From Sycon ciliatum (Eukaryota > Porifera > Calcarea > Leucosolenida > Sycettidae): a stretch of 64,000 bases of DNA. The notes under the pieces are model-generated. The model worked only from the letters and a program-made list of their open reading frames with translations. It ran no database searches and was not told the origin of the DNA. Positions 47,769 through 58,859 of this stretch are shown piece by piece. The position numbers were made by a program, and so were the translations under genes. Location: contig NC_088644.1 of the NCBI RefSeq assembly GCF_964019385.1, positions 16,390,631 through 16,454,630 of the forward strand, in the 5' to 3' direction. Each line of letters opens with the position of its first letter. Position 1 is the first letter of the stretch.

Positions 47769-50766
47769 TTTCACCTTCCCGTGGCCAGAGAATATAGGCC
47801 AATATGGAGGGAGGGGGGCGGTAGCCAGCCATGGCAGTAAACAAAAACAAAGCAAAAATAAATAAATATTACACATTACTGGAGGCAAAGAGAAACAAAT
47901 GTGGATGAAGAACTAGCAGTTATTAGAACACGAGCTTCATGTTGGCCTTGAAATCCTTTAGCGTACAAGACGATTTTACTGATAGAGGCAGGGCCAGCCA
48001 GAGAGAATAAGCAGCAAAAAACGGAGATCTGGTATAAGCTGAGGTTCGGGCTTTAGGTAAAGTGCAGGGATTGCGCGTAGGACGAGTGGGAAGAAACCAG
48101 TTATATTTACGCAAGTGTGGCGGGGCTTTGTCAAGACGAATAGAATGAACAACAATACACAGTTTTCGATCCGCTTGACTAGAGATAGGGAAGGTGTTAA
48201 ACATATCATACAGCTCGGCAGAAGGAAAGTATGATGGTTTGCGGAAAAGGACTTTGAGTATCCTCTTATTGTGGACTTCCAGGGTACTCATTAACGATTT
48301 ACCAAGTAGGGATGACCAGGCGGTTGAGCAATAGAGAAAAATGGGGAGAATATAGCAATGATAAAAAAGGCGAATGCATTCAAGCGGTAGGTGGGAGCAG
48401 TGAGACACGAGGTAGCCAACAGCTTTACTGACTTTGCTACAGATATAGTCGACATGTCTACTAAACGATAAGTCTGAGTCAATGACCAAACCAAGATGCT
48501 TGTGTTGTTTTACCACTGTGAGGTCTGTGAGGGATCCGGGAAGAGTGAATGCATAGGTTGGCTCTGAGTTCGGCAGGAATAATATCTCAGTCTTGGCGAT
48601 ATTAGGTCTTAGTCTCCAGGTAGTCATCCACTGATGGACTTCGTTGATACCGCGCTGGAGACTGTCTCGCAGCCTGTCTAGACACTCATTGAACCGGAGC
48701 AGTGCAGTATCGTCAGCAAATAAGGACACACCTTCAACATGACTGGGAAGATCATTTATATACACTAGGAAAAGGAGGGGCCCTAGGATGGATCCCTGGG
48801 GCACTCCGGACAGAACAGGTGAAGCATCTGAGAGAGTTCCACCTACAAAGACAACTTGCGTTCTGTCGGATAGGTAGTCTGTAATCCACTCCAGCGCTGA
48901 GTCACACACACCGAAAACTTTGGAAAGTTTAGCAAGTAATGCACGGTGCCACACGGTGTCGAAAGCTTTCTCGAGGTCGAAAAAGCACATGGCAACTTTC
49001 CGCCCCATATGACGATGGTCGGCAATGTTTTGGATCAGCTTGGTGAGCTGTAGAGCGGTCGAGTCACCACGACGAAACCCAGATTGCGCGGGATCCAGAG
49101 CAGGAGAAATATGATTATACAATTGATTGAAGAAGAGCCGTTCGCAAAGTTTGGAAATACAGGACAGGAGGGAAATTGGGCGATAGTTACTAGCTTGAGA
49201 TTTGCTGCCTTTGCACTTGTAAATAGGCACAATTTTAGCCAGTTTCCAGTCAGTAGGGAACTTGCCTGTGGTAAAGGAGAGGTTAAATAGGCGGCTAAGT
49301 GGAAAAGAAATCGCAGGAGCTAGCTTCTTTATCATATTGTTCGTGATACCGTCTAGCCCTGGCTCTTTCCCAGATTTCAGGTTTGAGATGGCTTTACGAA
49401 CATCTGCTGTAGTGATATGAACGCGGGTGAATTGGCGAGTAAGACGAGTGTCATATTGGAGAGGGGGTATTACTAAACGTGGGTCATCAGGCACCGCGAC
49501 AGAGGTAAACTGCTTGTTGAGGATGGTTGCTTTTTGGAAGCTGTCGGACACCAGCAGCCCATCAGGGCTTGCAATGTCAGGGATGCCAGGTTTTACTTTG
49601 TGCGATCGCTGACTGAGGACAAACTGGTGAAGCGTAGTGCTGCCTGAGGTAAGTGTTGTTTTGATTGAACGAATGTACTGGCGGTGGCACCAGCGGGAGA
49701 GATGTCTCACCTGGTTCCGCTGTGCCTTATATGCTGATAGGTTGTAGTCCGTAGGGAATTTCTTGGAGAGGCTGAATAGGTCACGCTTCAACTTGATAGC
49801 CTTGCGTAGTTCAGTGGAAACCCATGGATGATATTTGCGTGTAGACCCTGGGGTTGAGGGAGTTCGATTTGGTTTGCGGGAGCTATGAAGGGGAACATAC
49901 TTGGACAGCACAGTCTGCAGGACACTGTGCAGGTTACTAAGTGCACTGTCCACGTCTGAGGATATTAATGAGTTCCAAGGTACTGAGTCTAAGTCTGCAT
50001 TGACCGCCTCCCACACAGCAGGTGTGACGTGTCGGAGATCGAAAGACATAGAGTTAGGCTCCTGAGTTTGAGACGTTATTTCGCGGGGAGACTGAGGCAG
50101 GGGGATGTCGAACTGGCAGCACACAATGGCATGGTCTGAGGCGCCCAGAGGGCAGTCAGTTTCGACGCAAGACGAGAGATTGGCACGGTTACTAAATACC
50201 AAATCCAAGCAGGCTTGGACACCAGAGGGTGACGTGTATGTACATGTGTTGACGAGTTGGTGAAGACCAAATGGACTGAGCGTGCGGTACAATTCAGCAC
50301 CGGCAGTATTGGTGGAATCTGTCGAACACCATGACGTGTGCTTGCTGTTAAAATCACCTGTCAAGATAACGTGAGAAGATGAAAGAGGAAGAGTAATGAG
50401 TACGTCTTCGAGAGTCTGGCAGTACCTTGCTATATCTGTTGGCTTAGCAGAAGGTGGACGATAACTGCAGCAGAGGAGGATCGGCTCAGCTGCAGCCGGA
50501 TACGGCTGGATTTGAACCCAAACGGCTTCGCACCCATCGCGAGCTAGATCGGGACGCATGGCAACAGACTTAAACTTATTCTGTCGAACAAGGATAGCGA
50601 CACCACCATAACCTCTTGCACTTGTCCCGGACTTATTCTCTGCAGGGGGCCTGTCCCTCCGGAAGGTGTCATAACACGTAATATTAAGTGCGATATTCGG
50701 GTCGAGCCAGGTTTCAGTTAGGCAGATTATGTCAGGCTGCCACTCTTCAGCAACAATAGTAAGCTC
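47733..50766 (-). mobile_element. LINE (CR1/jockey-like), 5'-truncated, with (AAAT)n tail
   Basis: Inserted in the recombinase gene. The 3' end is a run of about nine AAAT units (47,733-47,770). TGTACA flanks both sides (47,727-47,732 and 50,767-50,772) as a short target duplication. The element starts inside the endonuclease domain, so ORF1 and the first ~30 endonuclease residues are missing. That is a normal 5'-truncated retrotransposition product. Confidence 0.88.
47923..50766 (-). CDS. LINE ORF2 protein (endonuclease and reverse transcriptase), 5'-truncated
   Basis: About 947 uninterrupted residues. The partial AP endonuclease shows CLTETWLD, GGVAILVR, LTGDFNSKH and GASDHAIV. The reverse transcriptase shows NYRPISLLS, GFRRGDSTALQ, CFFDLEKAFDTVW, GVPQGSILGPLLFLVYINDL and the catalytic FADD. 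A long C-terminal domain ends DFKANMKLVF. The open frame extends upstream to 50,931, but those ~55 residues are antisense to the recombinase gene and do not belong to the LINE. Lack of stops over 2.8 kb indicates a recent insertion. The copy lacks the start of its endonuclease and is not expected to move by itself. Confidence 0.88.
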   Translation of the reverse strand, partial: ELTIVAEEWQPDIICLTETWLDPNIALNITCYDTFRRDRPPAENKSGTSARGYGGVAILVRQNKFKSVAMRPDLARDGCEAVWVQIQPYPAAAEPILLCCSYRPPSAKPTDIARYCQTLEDVLITLPLSSSHVILTGDFNSKHTSWCSTDSTNTAGAELYRTLSPFGLHQLVNTCTYTSPSGVQACLDLVFSNRANLSSCVETDCPLGASDHAIVCCQFDIPLPQSPREITSQTQEPNSMSFDLRHVTPAVWEAVNADLDSVPWNSLISSDVDSALSNLHSVLQTVLSKYVPLHSSRKPNRTPSTPGSTRKYHPWVSTELRKAIKLKRDLFSLSKKFPTDYNLSAYKAQRNQVRHLSRWCHRQYIRSIKTTLTSGSTTLHQFVLSQRSHKVKPGIPDIASPDGLLVSDSFQKATILNKQFTSVAVPDDPRLVIPPLQYDTRLTRQFTRVHITTADVRKAISNLKSGKEPGLDGITNNMIKKLAPAISFPLSRLFNLSFTTGKFPTDWKLAKIVPIYKCKGSKSQASNYRPISLLSCISKLCERLFFNQLYNHISPALDPAQSGFRRGDSTALQLTKLIQNIADHRHMGRKVAMCFFDLEKAFDTVWHRALLAKLSKVFGVCDSALEWITDYLSDRTQVVFVGGTLSDASPVLSGVPQGSILGPLLFLVYINDLPSHVEGVSLFADDTALLRFNECLDRLRDSLQRGINEVHQWMTTWRLRPNIAKTEILFLPNSEPTYAFTLPGSLTDLTVVKQHKHLGLVIDSDLSFSRHVDYICSKVSKAVGYLVSHCSHLPLECIRLFYHCYILPIFLYCSTAWSSLLGKSLMSTLEVHNKRILKVLFRKPSYFPSAELYDMFNTFPISSQADRKLCIVVHSIRLDKAPPHLRKYNWFLPTRPTRNPCTLPKARTSAYTRSPFFAAYSLWLALPLSVKSSCTLKDFKANMKLVF

Positions 50767-51297
50767 TGTACACATGAACCACTGTTTGAGAGCGACGACG
50801 ATAGTACGTCTCAAGGAAGCTGGTATTGAAGATCGAAAAAATTGTGAGATATCGGGCCACAAAAATCCAGCTTCCTTGACAGCGTACGATCGGACGTCTG
50901 CTGAACGCGCTTGTGATTTATCAGCAGCCATTGACTCGAAGCAATTAGTGTCACGTTCTCATTTGCCCCCTGCTGCTGTATCTGCTACTGCTGTATCTGC
51001 TGCTGCTGTATCTGCTGCTCAGCCTATGCATCCTGTACTCTGTGATGCTTCGAATATGCCTGGATTTGTTTGGAACGCTGGCAGTTCCACGTTCAGCAAT
51101 GTCACATTCAACATTTCGCCTCCACCGAAAAGAAGAAGAAGCCGTGTTTACAACTGAAGAAGACCCAGGAAAAAGACACCGGAAGGCGAAGAGATCCACA
51201 CCGCAGAAAGAACAAGTGTTGAGCTTTCAGAATCCTAAAAAGGTGTTTTTATGAACTGTTTTTATTGGATAATTGCCATCAGGATATGATTATGTTC

Positions 51298-51303
51298 AAT
51301 AAA
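51298..51303 (+). promoter_or_regulatory. Polyadenylation signal of the recombinase gene
   Basis: AATAAA about 140 bp after the stop codon at 51,157, the right distance for the 3' end of this plus-strand gene. Confidence 0.5.
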
Positions 51304-51385
51304 GGAGGTTTGTGTCAATTGGAGATTGACTTGGATTTTTTATGAGTTGAATCTAATTTGGTATAAGGACAATACCATGCCTTAC

Positions 51386-54359
51386 CTCAACGGACGATAG
51401 GTATGGAGCGACAATGTACAGTAGCTCACCCAGGCTTGACAATGCTGGTCGATGATTGAGATCAATGGACACGGGCACTTCCAAAGCCTTCGCCTGCTCC
51501 AAGAAAGACAGCCATGTAGCTGAGATGGAGAAAATGCAACACCAGTATGAGTTCTTTCACATGAACCAAATAATCCAATAACCATTTCCAGAAAGGCACA
51601 GTTGAAATGTAATTTTTTTCCGCAAAACTCAGTGAGCACAATGAGTACGTTTTGCTCTTTTAGGTGCTTGCAACAAGTCAGCCTCTGAAGGATATGCTGG
51701 TGTCGTCTTTCAGTCTGGTCAGCCTCTGAAGGATATGCTGGTGTCGCCTTCATTCGCCAGTCCCGAGTGCCCCCGAGAGTGTACCGAAAGGAGAAGAGAA
51801 GGAGGAGGCTAGTTGAATGATGTACATGTGTCGTCGGTATGAGTGGTGGTCAGTGTATGGCGCAGAATGTAGTCTACTCAATGTTCATTGCAGTTTGTGG
51901 AGTAGAGCATGCGGGAGAGGTGGAGCAACATGTCAAGGAGCGCATCCAAGACCATTACAGAAAATCAAGAGTATGCACATTGCAAAAAGCAACCTGGGGA
52001 GAGCATTATGCATTGCACCAACCTGGGGAGAGCAATATGCATTGCACCAACCTGGGGAGAGCAATATGCATTGCACCAGCCTGGGGAGAGCAATATGCAT
52101 TGCACCAACCTGGGGAGAGCAATATGCATTGCACCAGCCTGGGGAGAGCAATATGCATTGCACCAGCCTGGGGAGAGCAATATGCATTGCACCAGCCTGG
52201 GGAGAGCAATATGCATTGCACCAGCCTGGGGAGAGCAATATGCATTGCACCAGCCTGGGGAGAGCAATATGCATTGCACCAGCCTGGGGAGAGCAATATG
52301 CATTGCACCAGCCTGGGGAGAGCAATATGCATTGCACCAGCCTGGGAGAGCAATATGCATTGCACCAGCCTGGGGAGAGCAATATGCATTGCACCAGCCT
52401 GGGGAGAGCAATATGCATTGCACCAGCCTGGGGAGAGCAATATGCATTGCACCAGCCTGGGGAGAGCAATATGCATTGCACCAGCCTGGGGAGAGCAATA
52501 TGCATTGCACCAGCCGCTACAACACCCTTCCACCGCGCTGTTCATTCTTTTCACATCACCATCAATACTTGCAAAGAAAGTGTTGTATGTGAACTGCAGG
52601 ATAAGGGACGCCATCCACATATCCAGACGCGACCCTTATGTTGGAGGCTACTTTACAATTGATATTGTGCATTTCGGTTGATGATAACTGGTACTTCCCC
52701 CTGTCCTGCTGTCATGAAGTACTTGTCACACAGTTGTTCTACTGCTCACCGCAATGTTGTAGGGGTTTCCCTATCACGTCACTCACACATGTGTGTGTGT
52801 GCATACAATGTGTGTGTGCCTAAGTGGGTAACATTCAATAATGGAACATATGTACTATTATCGCGTATGGCGTAAATCATTCCACTTTGTTTTGTATGAT
52901 ATAGGTCAACCTCCTCAGGCTCCTCGATCCGGATGGTGGCTCCTGGCCGAAAATTTGATTGAAATGGAACAAATTTGCAACAAAGAGACTACTTGAGTTT
53001 GTGATGGTGTAGGGTGTATCAATGCTAATTCATAGCTGCTGATCATCATATTATGCATGTACTTCAAAGTAGTCTGTCACAGGTCAATCAAAATTGAACA
53101 ATGTCATCATTAATTTTCAGGCCGGGCATGGAAAGTTCGGAAGATATTGCGACCAACCTTTCGGTGTTTCTCCCAGCATGGGTGTAATACCAGTCAGGTG
53201 AAGCCAGCGCGTACTGCTTACAATAGAGAATAGGTCAAATGTACCCGTGCGCATTCTGCTGAACGCCGAATTGCTGTACAAACAGACAGAGCCAAATCCA
53301 CAAGCATGTCTCACATTAGTGGATTGTTCGAGAAAGGACAGTATTATATTATTGACCTCAATCCAGATGTATGAAGGCACAACGTGGCATTCTGCAACTT
53401 CAGCATATGCGGAATAAATAATTGCCCACGCAGCTTGGAGTGAAACCAATCTTAGAAAGAAGGTGCATCTAAGATTATCATGTTTCGTATAACTGCTCAG
53501 ATATCGCACAGTCTTTTGCTGTGGGAGAACATGTAACACTCTCATGTGTGACCTAGCACTAGTACGTCTATTCAGCAGCACACTGATGCACTGATGCTGA
53601 CGCCTCTTTGATCCACGGCCAGATATAACTATTTCATACAAGGGCCCTGCGTTATTCGGGAACTCAATACTAGGCCAACACAAACAATAAGAGGATGGAA
53701 AAAGCGTTTTAACTCTGAGTTTCACGCACTAAGCGTTCTGTTTTATTAGGCCAACACAAATAGATAGTGCTGAAATTACCTCCGTTGATAGTGAGGTGTT
53801 GGTTGGTCCTTTAGGAGGTAGTATGTTCCCATCTCCATGTTTGCAGTTCGTTGGCACCAGCGCATGTTCACACCAGCCTTCTTTATTTCATGGACAGCTT
53901 TATCCCCTAGAGCACCTGGAAGCAGGAGACATGCCAACAGCAAACACTGACAATAAGGCGTATGACTTAGTGATTGGAACTAGAAAGTATTCAACCTGTG
54001 AATAGCAAACACTGCAGCTATAAGGCGTTAACACAACTTGAGGCAGTCCATCTGTGTTCCTTTTACCATAGTACAATGCCATGATAACTGTAGATTATGC
54101 CATGAGATACAAGCTCAGTACCTTCAGGAAGGATGGATGCCCAGCTTGTTGGTTTACCAAGCTGTGCTAATGCAACAGAGACGTTGACCTCAGCACCGCC
54201 GACCGTCCGTAGAAAGTACTCGCCTACCTCGCTGGGATAACCTTTGCTACTCGCGCTAGACGGTCTCTCTATCGGTAGATACCGGAGCATGGCTTCACCA
54301 AAAGTGGTTACATCGAATGTCTCCGAACAGCTGTTTACACGCCGCTGCCTTTCCGTCAT
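51386..54359 (-). CDS. 2-keto-3-deoxygluconate kinase-like (PfkB family), exons 1-4
   Basis: Four exons splice with GT-AG borders and matching phases: 54,122-54,359, 53,780-53,915, 53,158-53,273 and 51,386-51,519. They total 624 nt, exactly 208 codons. The ATG at 54,357-54,359 is used; an earlier in-frame start would be TTG. Motifs: FDVTTFGEAMLRYLP (~15-29), the PfkB N-terminal signature GGAEVNVSVALAQLG (54-68), LGDKAVHEIKKAGVN (exon 2), HLTGITPMLGE (exon 3) and VSIDLNHRPALSS (exon 4). This pattern is typical of bacterial-type KdgK, which phosphorylates 2-keto-3-deoxygluconate with ATP. Substrate in this organism is inferred. Intron 3 (1.6 kb) contains an 18-copy minisatellite. The C-terminal half is not contiguous (see 36,626-43,389). 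Confidence 0.8.
51676..51746. repeat. 42-bp direct duplication
   Basis: TCAGCCTCTGAAGGATATGC and the following GGTGTCG recur 42 bases apart, in intron 3 of the kinase gene. Confidence 0.85.
51991..52515. repeat. 29-bp minisatellite, 18 copies
   Basis: Unit begins CAGCCTGGGGAGAGCAATA. The first two units, and a later one, carry AACCTGG instead of AGCCTGG. One copy near 52,345 lost a G. The unit length is not a multiple of 3 and contains no stop in any frame, so all six frames are open across it. The long frames here are products of the repeat. It lies in intron 3 of the kinase gene on the minus strand. Confidence 0.95.
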
Positions 54360-54374
54360 TGTGCTCGTGGGCAA

Positions 54375-54990
54375 GAGGACGGTGCTACATCGGGTAAGAT
54401 ATCAGAGATCACATGCCATCGGTCAACAGCTCCAAAAGACAACATCACAACAAGCAAGGACATCTGACCTGATTACCTGAATTAAACTGTTGTCATTGGT
54501 TGGTTGTGCAAGTTCAAGCATGCATCTAACACTGCCTGGTTTAGATCCTTTTTCATGAGACGCACTCATGTGTGACACTTAAACGTGCCTGCTGACTGAT
54601 ATGATTGTAGTGTTTCACACATTGCATAAACGGCACATCAACGACCGTGCATGCAGAGAACTGGTCACCTATACCTTCAAAACATGCCACCCGGGTATTG
54701 CATCACAACACTTACAGTGCTCACGTCCAGTTATTAATCAGGATATTGGACAACCTTTTCTCAAAGGATATAGTCACAGAACAGTTTCTTGTACACCCTA
54801 CTGTACCTACTAAAAATTACAGCGTTTAATATTATACAAATTGATTGAGAGCATTGTACATCGCCGAGCATTAGGCCATGGTAAAATATTGTTTGGTTCT
54901 CAAATACGCGTGCATCAATGTTTGGCAGTGCACGGAAGAATTCTTCAATTTCTGTACAGCTAGGCTAGGCTGAGAAACTGCGCGTGCAAA
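54375..54990. other. Upstream of the kinase gene, no gene seen
   Basis: Would hold the kinase promoter on the minus strand. No clear motif or open frame. Confidence 0.4.
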
Positions 54991-54995
54991 ACCAT

Positions 54996-55200
54996 ATTAT
55001 TTTATTATTATTTATTATTATTTGAGGGATTCCCCAAAGGCCGAAGCCTAAATCAAGGGGTCTCCGAGAATAAATATACGTGTACGATGCGTGTACAATA
55101 GGGTGCAATCCTTAAAAGGAAGAACATATTAAGATTAAAAAAAGATTAATGAGAAGGGGTTAAATAAGAAGTCTGAGTAGAAGCAAGCGAAAACGTCAGG
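54996..55200 (-). mobile_element. LINE 3' end fragment
   Basis: The minus strand reads a GGCTTCGGCCTTTGGGGAAT block followed by an (ATA)n-type tail at 54,996-55,022. This looks like a CR1/L2-type LINE 3' terminus with its microsatellite tail. No coding part is attached. Confidence 0.55.
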
Positions 55201-57880
55201 CGAAATTACTGGTCAGTCGGCGACACGCATTTTTCACAAAAATTTGCGTTTCACCTGTATGCGTGTACTCAAGTCTCATCCTGAGCACGTTTTTTTCTTT
55301 CTTTTTTTCAGCTCCAGTATAGCTGTATTTTTCATTGCAAAGCCGTCCTCGATTGTTGTGTTCGTTGTTCAAACGAAGTGGACATTCAATCATGAAGGCA
55401 AAGGACATAGCAGCCTGATTGGAGTTTCTCGTGGCATAGGACGGCCACACAGAGACACTTTGGGATTTTCTGAATATAAAATACCGTACGCACGATGCTG
55501 AGATCAATTTGTGCGATATCAAATTGTTTGTGATCTACCACATCGAGCAGAACGGGATCCAAACACAAGCTTACCGACGGTTAGGCTGCCGACCTGACTG
55601 GACAAATGATCCCTGGCTTCATCAGACGCCAGAAGTCGGACACCATGTCCTTTGCCGCGACGTCCATCTCCAAAAAGAACTCCATCTTCGTCTTGAAAAG
55701 GCTTGACATACTCAATATTAAACCGAGATTCGCGGTCTCACCCTTTCTTAGATCGAATCATTTTTTGTTGTAACAGTTGCAGGGCAGATCCCCGCCACTA
55801 CTTCAACAGAAGATGGCTCCAAAGCATGCCTGGAACAAGCCATATCGAGTTTGCAAGCCACCCCTCTCAGCACTTTTTTTGAAGAAATTCGAAATTTCAA
55901 TGGTGGAAGGTATACTATGAAGAGAATTTCAAAAAGTATGTTTCGCGGAGCGATCGCTCAACCTACGTCATTCAAACTTTGCAGGATGGTTCAGATGTAC
56001 ATGCTAGGCATGGAACCACAGAAGATGATATCACAGCTGACACACCGAGTCACACACACAGCAGATTCGTGTGCACAGATACTAAATTAGTGGACGTCGT
56101 CATCTTCTTCCCGCTGATCTCAAATGTACTATGACGTGCTATTTCGCCTGACGGGGTACTGGTAAAGAAGGGGGGTAATCAGGAAGTGAGAAAACCTCGA
56201 GGATGGAATCTATACCTGTGGAAATGGGACTTAACGTGCCGGCTAAATACACCACGTATGAACTGCGTTCGGATCAGGGAGTCTACTTTACGACAAAGTT
56301 GCCTGCCCACCCACCCCGTTTTAATGGGTGTCTTGCGCTGTTCTTCTTGATATTCTATGCCAATGCGTGTGGCATACGACATATCCCGTTTATTACATGT
56401 AGTTTCTTGTTTTCTCAATTCTTGGGACCGACTGGCGGTGGGGCAGGAAGTAATGAAAGAGATGGAGTTTTTGGCCGGAAGGCGTGTTTGTCCTCTAGCC
56501 CGGTCGAGCGGTCGTGGCCAGGAATGTAGGGAGTCATTGCTTTCAGGCGCTCCCCAGTCACCCATGTTCACCACTGACCATGCTGTTTCTCCTGATTTTG
56601 CGGCCCTTTCTCCCGCATGCTTGTGGTGTTTTGACTGATTTAGAGGTCTTTCCACTATGTATCTACTATGTGGCTGTGAGTGTGGTTTTCGCTTCTACTC
56701 GATTTTGGAAAACCACTACGGTGGTGAGTGTGATTGCTCTGGTACACCACTATCCCATGTACTGAACAGTTGCTCGGTGAGTGAAAAATAAAATACAACA
56801 TCCGCCCGCTCGCACCGATTTCCACAGGCTAATGTCCTGAGCATGAGAACCAACTATAATCGTTACCATGGCTATATGAATATTTTATTGTTTTGTAATA
56901 TTTGTAACATTTATCACCAACCAATAATTTTAATAAAACCGAGAGCCGGGAGCGGACAACCCATTTCTGATGCTTTCACGGCCGAAGCATGGCATAATAC
57001 ACTCTCCTTTCAGTTTTCAGCTTGGAAGAGTCTCGGTCTAAGCCATCACTTTGTCAATAATGAGAAAATAATGAATGATGAAGCCGTTTGGAAAACTTAC
57101 CTGGAGTCGATGGTTGGCCGAATTGTTTTGTACACCTGGAGCTAATGAAGATTTCGCAAGACCGCTACTGAATTGGCAACTGGACAAATCAAAGCGGTGC
57201 TATTCACAAGCAATTAGTCACGTGGGAATGAGTCGGAACAATAATTTTATCGCAAACAGTAGGAACAGCAGCTATTTAGCCAAACGCCCCAAATGACACA
57301 GGCAATAATTATTGACAAGATTGCCAGCTAGCTGGCAGCTCCCCACTGCTGAAGTACTGCCTGGGCCCTACTGAGTACTGCGACTCCGCGCTCGACTCCC
57401 CCTTATATGGGGGTACCATGGATACGGCCGAAGACAAGTGCATCATCATGATCATGCATGCATGCAAACAGCTAATAATTATGTAGAGCTAGAGTCGTAA
57501 TAGTACTACTAGACTAGAGAGTAGAGTGCCACTGCCAGTCAGTCGATCGTGGGCGGGTAGGGATCCCGTGCGCATTTTCATAACGCCTGAGCTGTACAGT
57601 AAATATCGGATATAACGTGCCCCTTTGATTTTCGAAAATTTATCACTATATCCGGTGCATCACTATAGCCGATTTGCATGTTTGACCGACACATGGCACA
57701 TGACTGCACATGAAATGATGCGCACACGCTGGAAAAAGCATGCTGAAAGACTTAAGTGCATGCATGCTCCGCGGACTGTGTACCGGTGCATGACACAGAG
57801 CAGTGCATGGCAGTGCAGTACGAGTACAGACTGTACAAGTCATGTACTACTAGAACTTCGATACATCATGTGGCATGGCT
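55201..57880. other. Region without a supported gene
   Basis: Several open frames of 80-160 codons occur (for example 56,179-56,655 minus and 56,843-57,145 plus) but none has a recognisable domain or clear splice context. A minus-strand stretch near 55,590-55,700 (FFLEMDVAAKDMVSDFW) could be a real exon or an old element. I cannot decide. Confidence 0.35.
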
Positions 57881-57889
57881 GCCTCTTAA

Positions 57890-58739
57890 AGGGGAAGTTA
57901 AGGCAAAAATTAAAATTTCACCAGTTGTAGTCTTCGGGGTGCTGAGTCGAATGGTCTTGGTCCGAGAAAGCTGAGACGCTCCCTTCCTACTTGAATCCCA
58001 ATCGAACTCGCGCACTTCCACCGAAACTGGGTGACTGCGCCCTACGAGATGGGGATTTGTATGCAAAATGTCATTAAAAGCGCCATTTCGTTCTTATAAA
58101 AGCACGGATGACTGCGATTGGCCCATATGTTGTAGTCTTTTGGACGCGGAGTCGACTGGTTTTGGTCCGAAAAGGCTGCGATGCAGCGTTCCTCCTTTAT
58201 TCCCAATCGAACATGGTTGAAGAAGCGGTCACGTGCTCCTGGGTGCCCAAATCACCTGGTCACCACGCCAGCAGGCGACAACTTTCACACCAAGGTTCAA
58301 CTCGAGTGACAGGACTGCACCCAAAAAAGGTCAAAACAGGCTGTAAGTTGTACCCTGCAGGCACGGTGACCAGGTGACTGGTGTACGCAGGAGCACGTGA
58401 CCGCTTGTTCAACCATGTTCGATTGGGAATTAGGGGCGAACGCTGCATCGCAGCCTTTTCGGACCAAAACCAGTCGACTCAGCGTCCAAAAGACTACAAC
58501 ATAAGGGCCAATCGCGGTCATCCGTGCTTTTATATGAACGAAATGGCGCTTTTAGTGACATTTTGCATACAATTCCCCATCTCGTAGGGCGCAGTCACCC
58601 AGTTTCGGTGGAAGTGCGCGAGTTCGATTGGGATTCAAGTAGGAAGGGAGCGTCTCAGCTTTCTCGGACCAAGACCATTCGACTCAGCACCCCGAAGACT
58701 ACAACTGGTGAAATTTTAATTTTTGCCTTAACTTCCCCT
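57890..58739. mobile_element. TTAA foldback element (piggyBac-like), complete copy
   Basis: The 850 bp element begins AGGGGAAGTTAAGGC and ends with the exact inverse GCCTTAACTTCCCCT. TTAA is duplicated on both sides (57,886-57,889 and 58,740-58,743). The arms of ~370 bp are nearly perfect inverted copies around a short centre containing GGTTCAACTCGAG. There is no coding capacity. A TTAA target suggests mobilisation by a piggyBac-type transposase elsewhere. Confidence 0.9.
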
Positions 58740-58811
58740 TTAATGTTCAGCGTGTTCTCCAAAAAAAAGCCTGAGCTGTAACTGTAAGTGTAACCCGGCC
58801 GGGGGTACTAA

Positions 58812-58837
58812 CCCCCCCCCCCCCCCCCCCCCCCCAG
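58812..58837. repeat. Poly-C run
   Basis: About 25 C residues, a likely site of sequencing-length error. Confidence 0.9.
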
Positions 58838-58859
58838 CTCACTTGTGTCGAAGTAAGTT

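Larger units (their letters stand above)
46829..51157 (+). pseudogene. Crypton-type tyrosine recombinase, split by a LINE insertion
   Basis: Two coding parts, 46,829-47,731 and 50,773-51,157, encode ~430 residues of a DUF3504/Crypton-like tyrosine recombinase. The first part starts MAEKSSSSPS, has an N-terminal SAM-like half (SYIAAKASIQRYLAIKRT), then the box-I arginine in FCLRGGEIQRL. The second has the H-x-x-R box (NHCLRATTIV), the late histidine in GHKNPAS and the nucleophile tyrosine in LTAYDR. It ends in a proline/basic tail (PPPKRRRSR). All catalytic residues are present. A minus-strand LINE separates box I from the rest, and joining at the target duplication leaves the frame one base off, so no full protein can be made. 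A polyadenylation signal AATAAA lies at 51,298-51,303. Mobile Crypton or former host gene: undecided. Confidence 0.75.

Noticed and set aside
50767..50931. N-terminal ~55 residues of the long LINE frame
   Set aside because: They are antisense to the recombinase coding region and lie outside the target duplication, so they are not LINE sequence.
51817..52662. Overlapping 180-280 codon reading frames in six frames
   Set aside because: All come from the stop-free 29-bp repeat and have no unique coding sequence.
53117..53725. 202-codon minus-strand frame as a single gene
   Set aside because: Only the part at 53,158-53,273 is coding, as exon 3 of the kinase. The rest is intron read-through, bounded by good splice sites.
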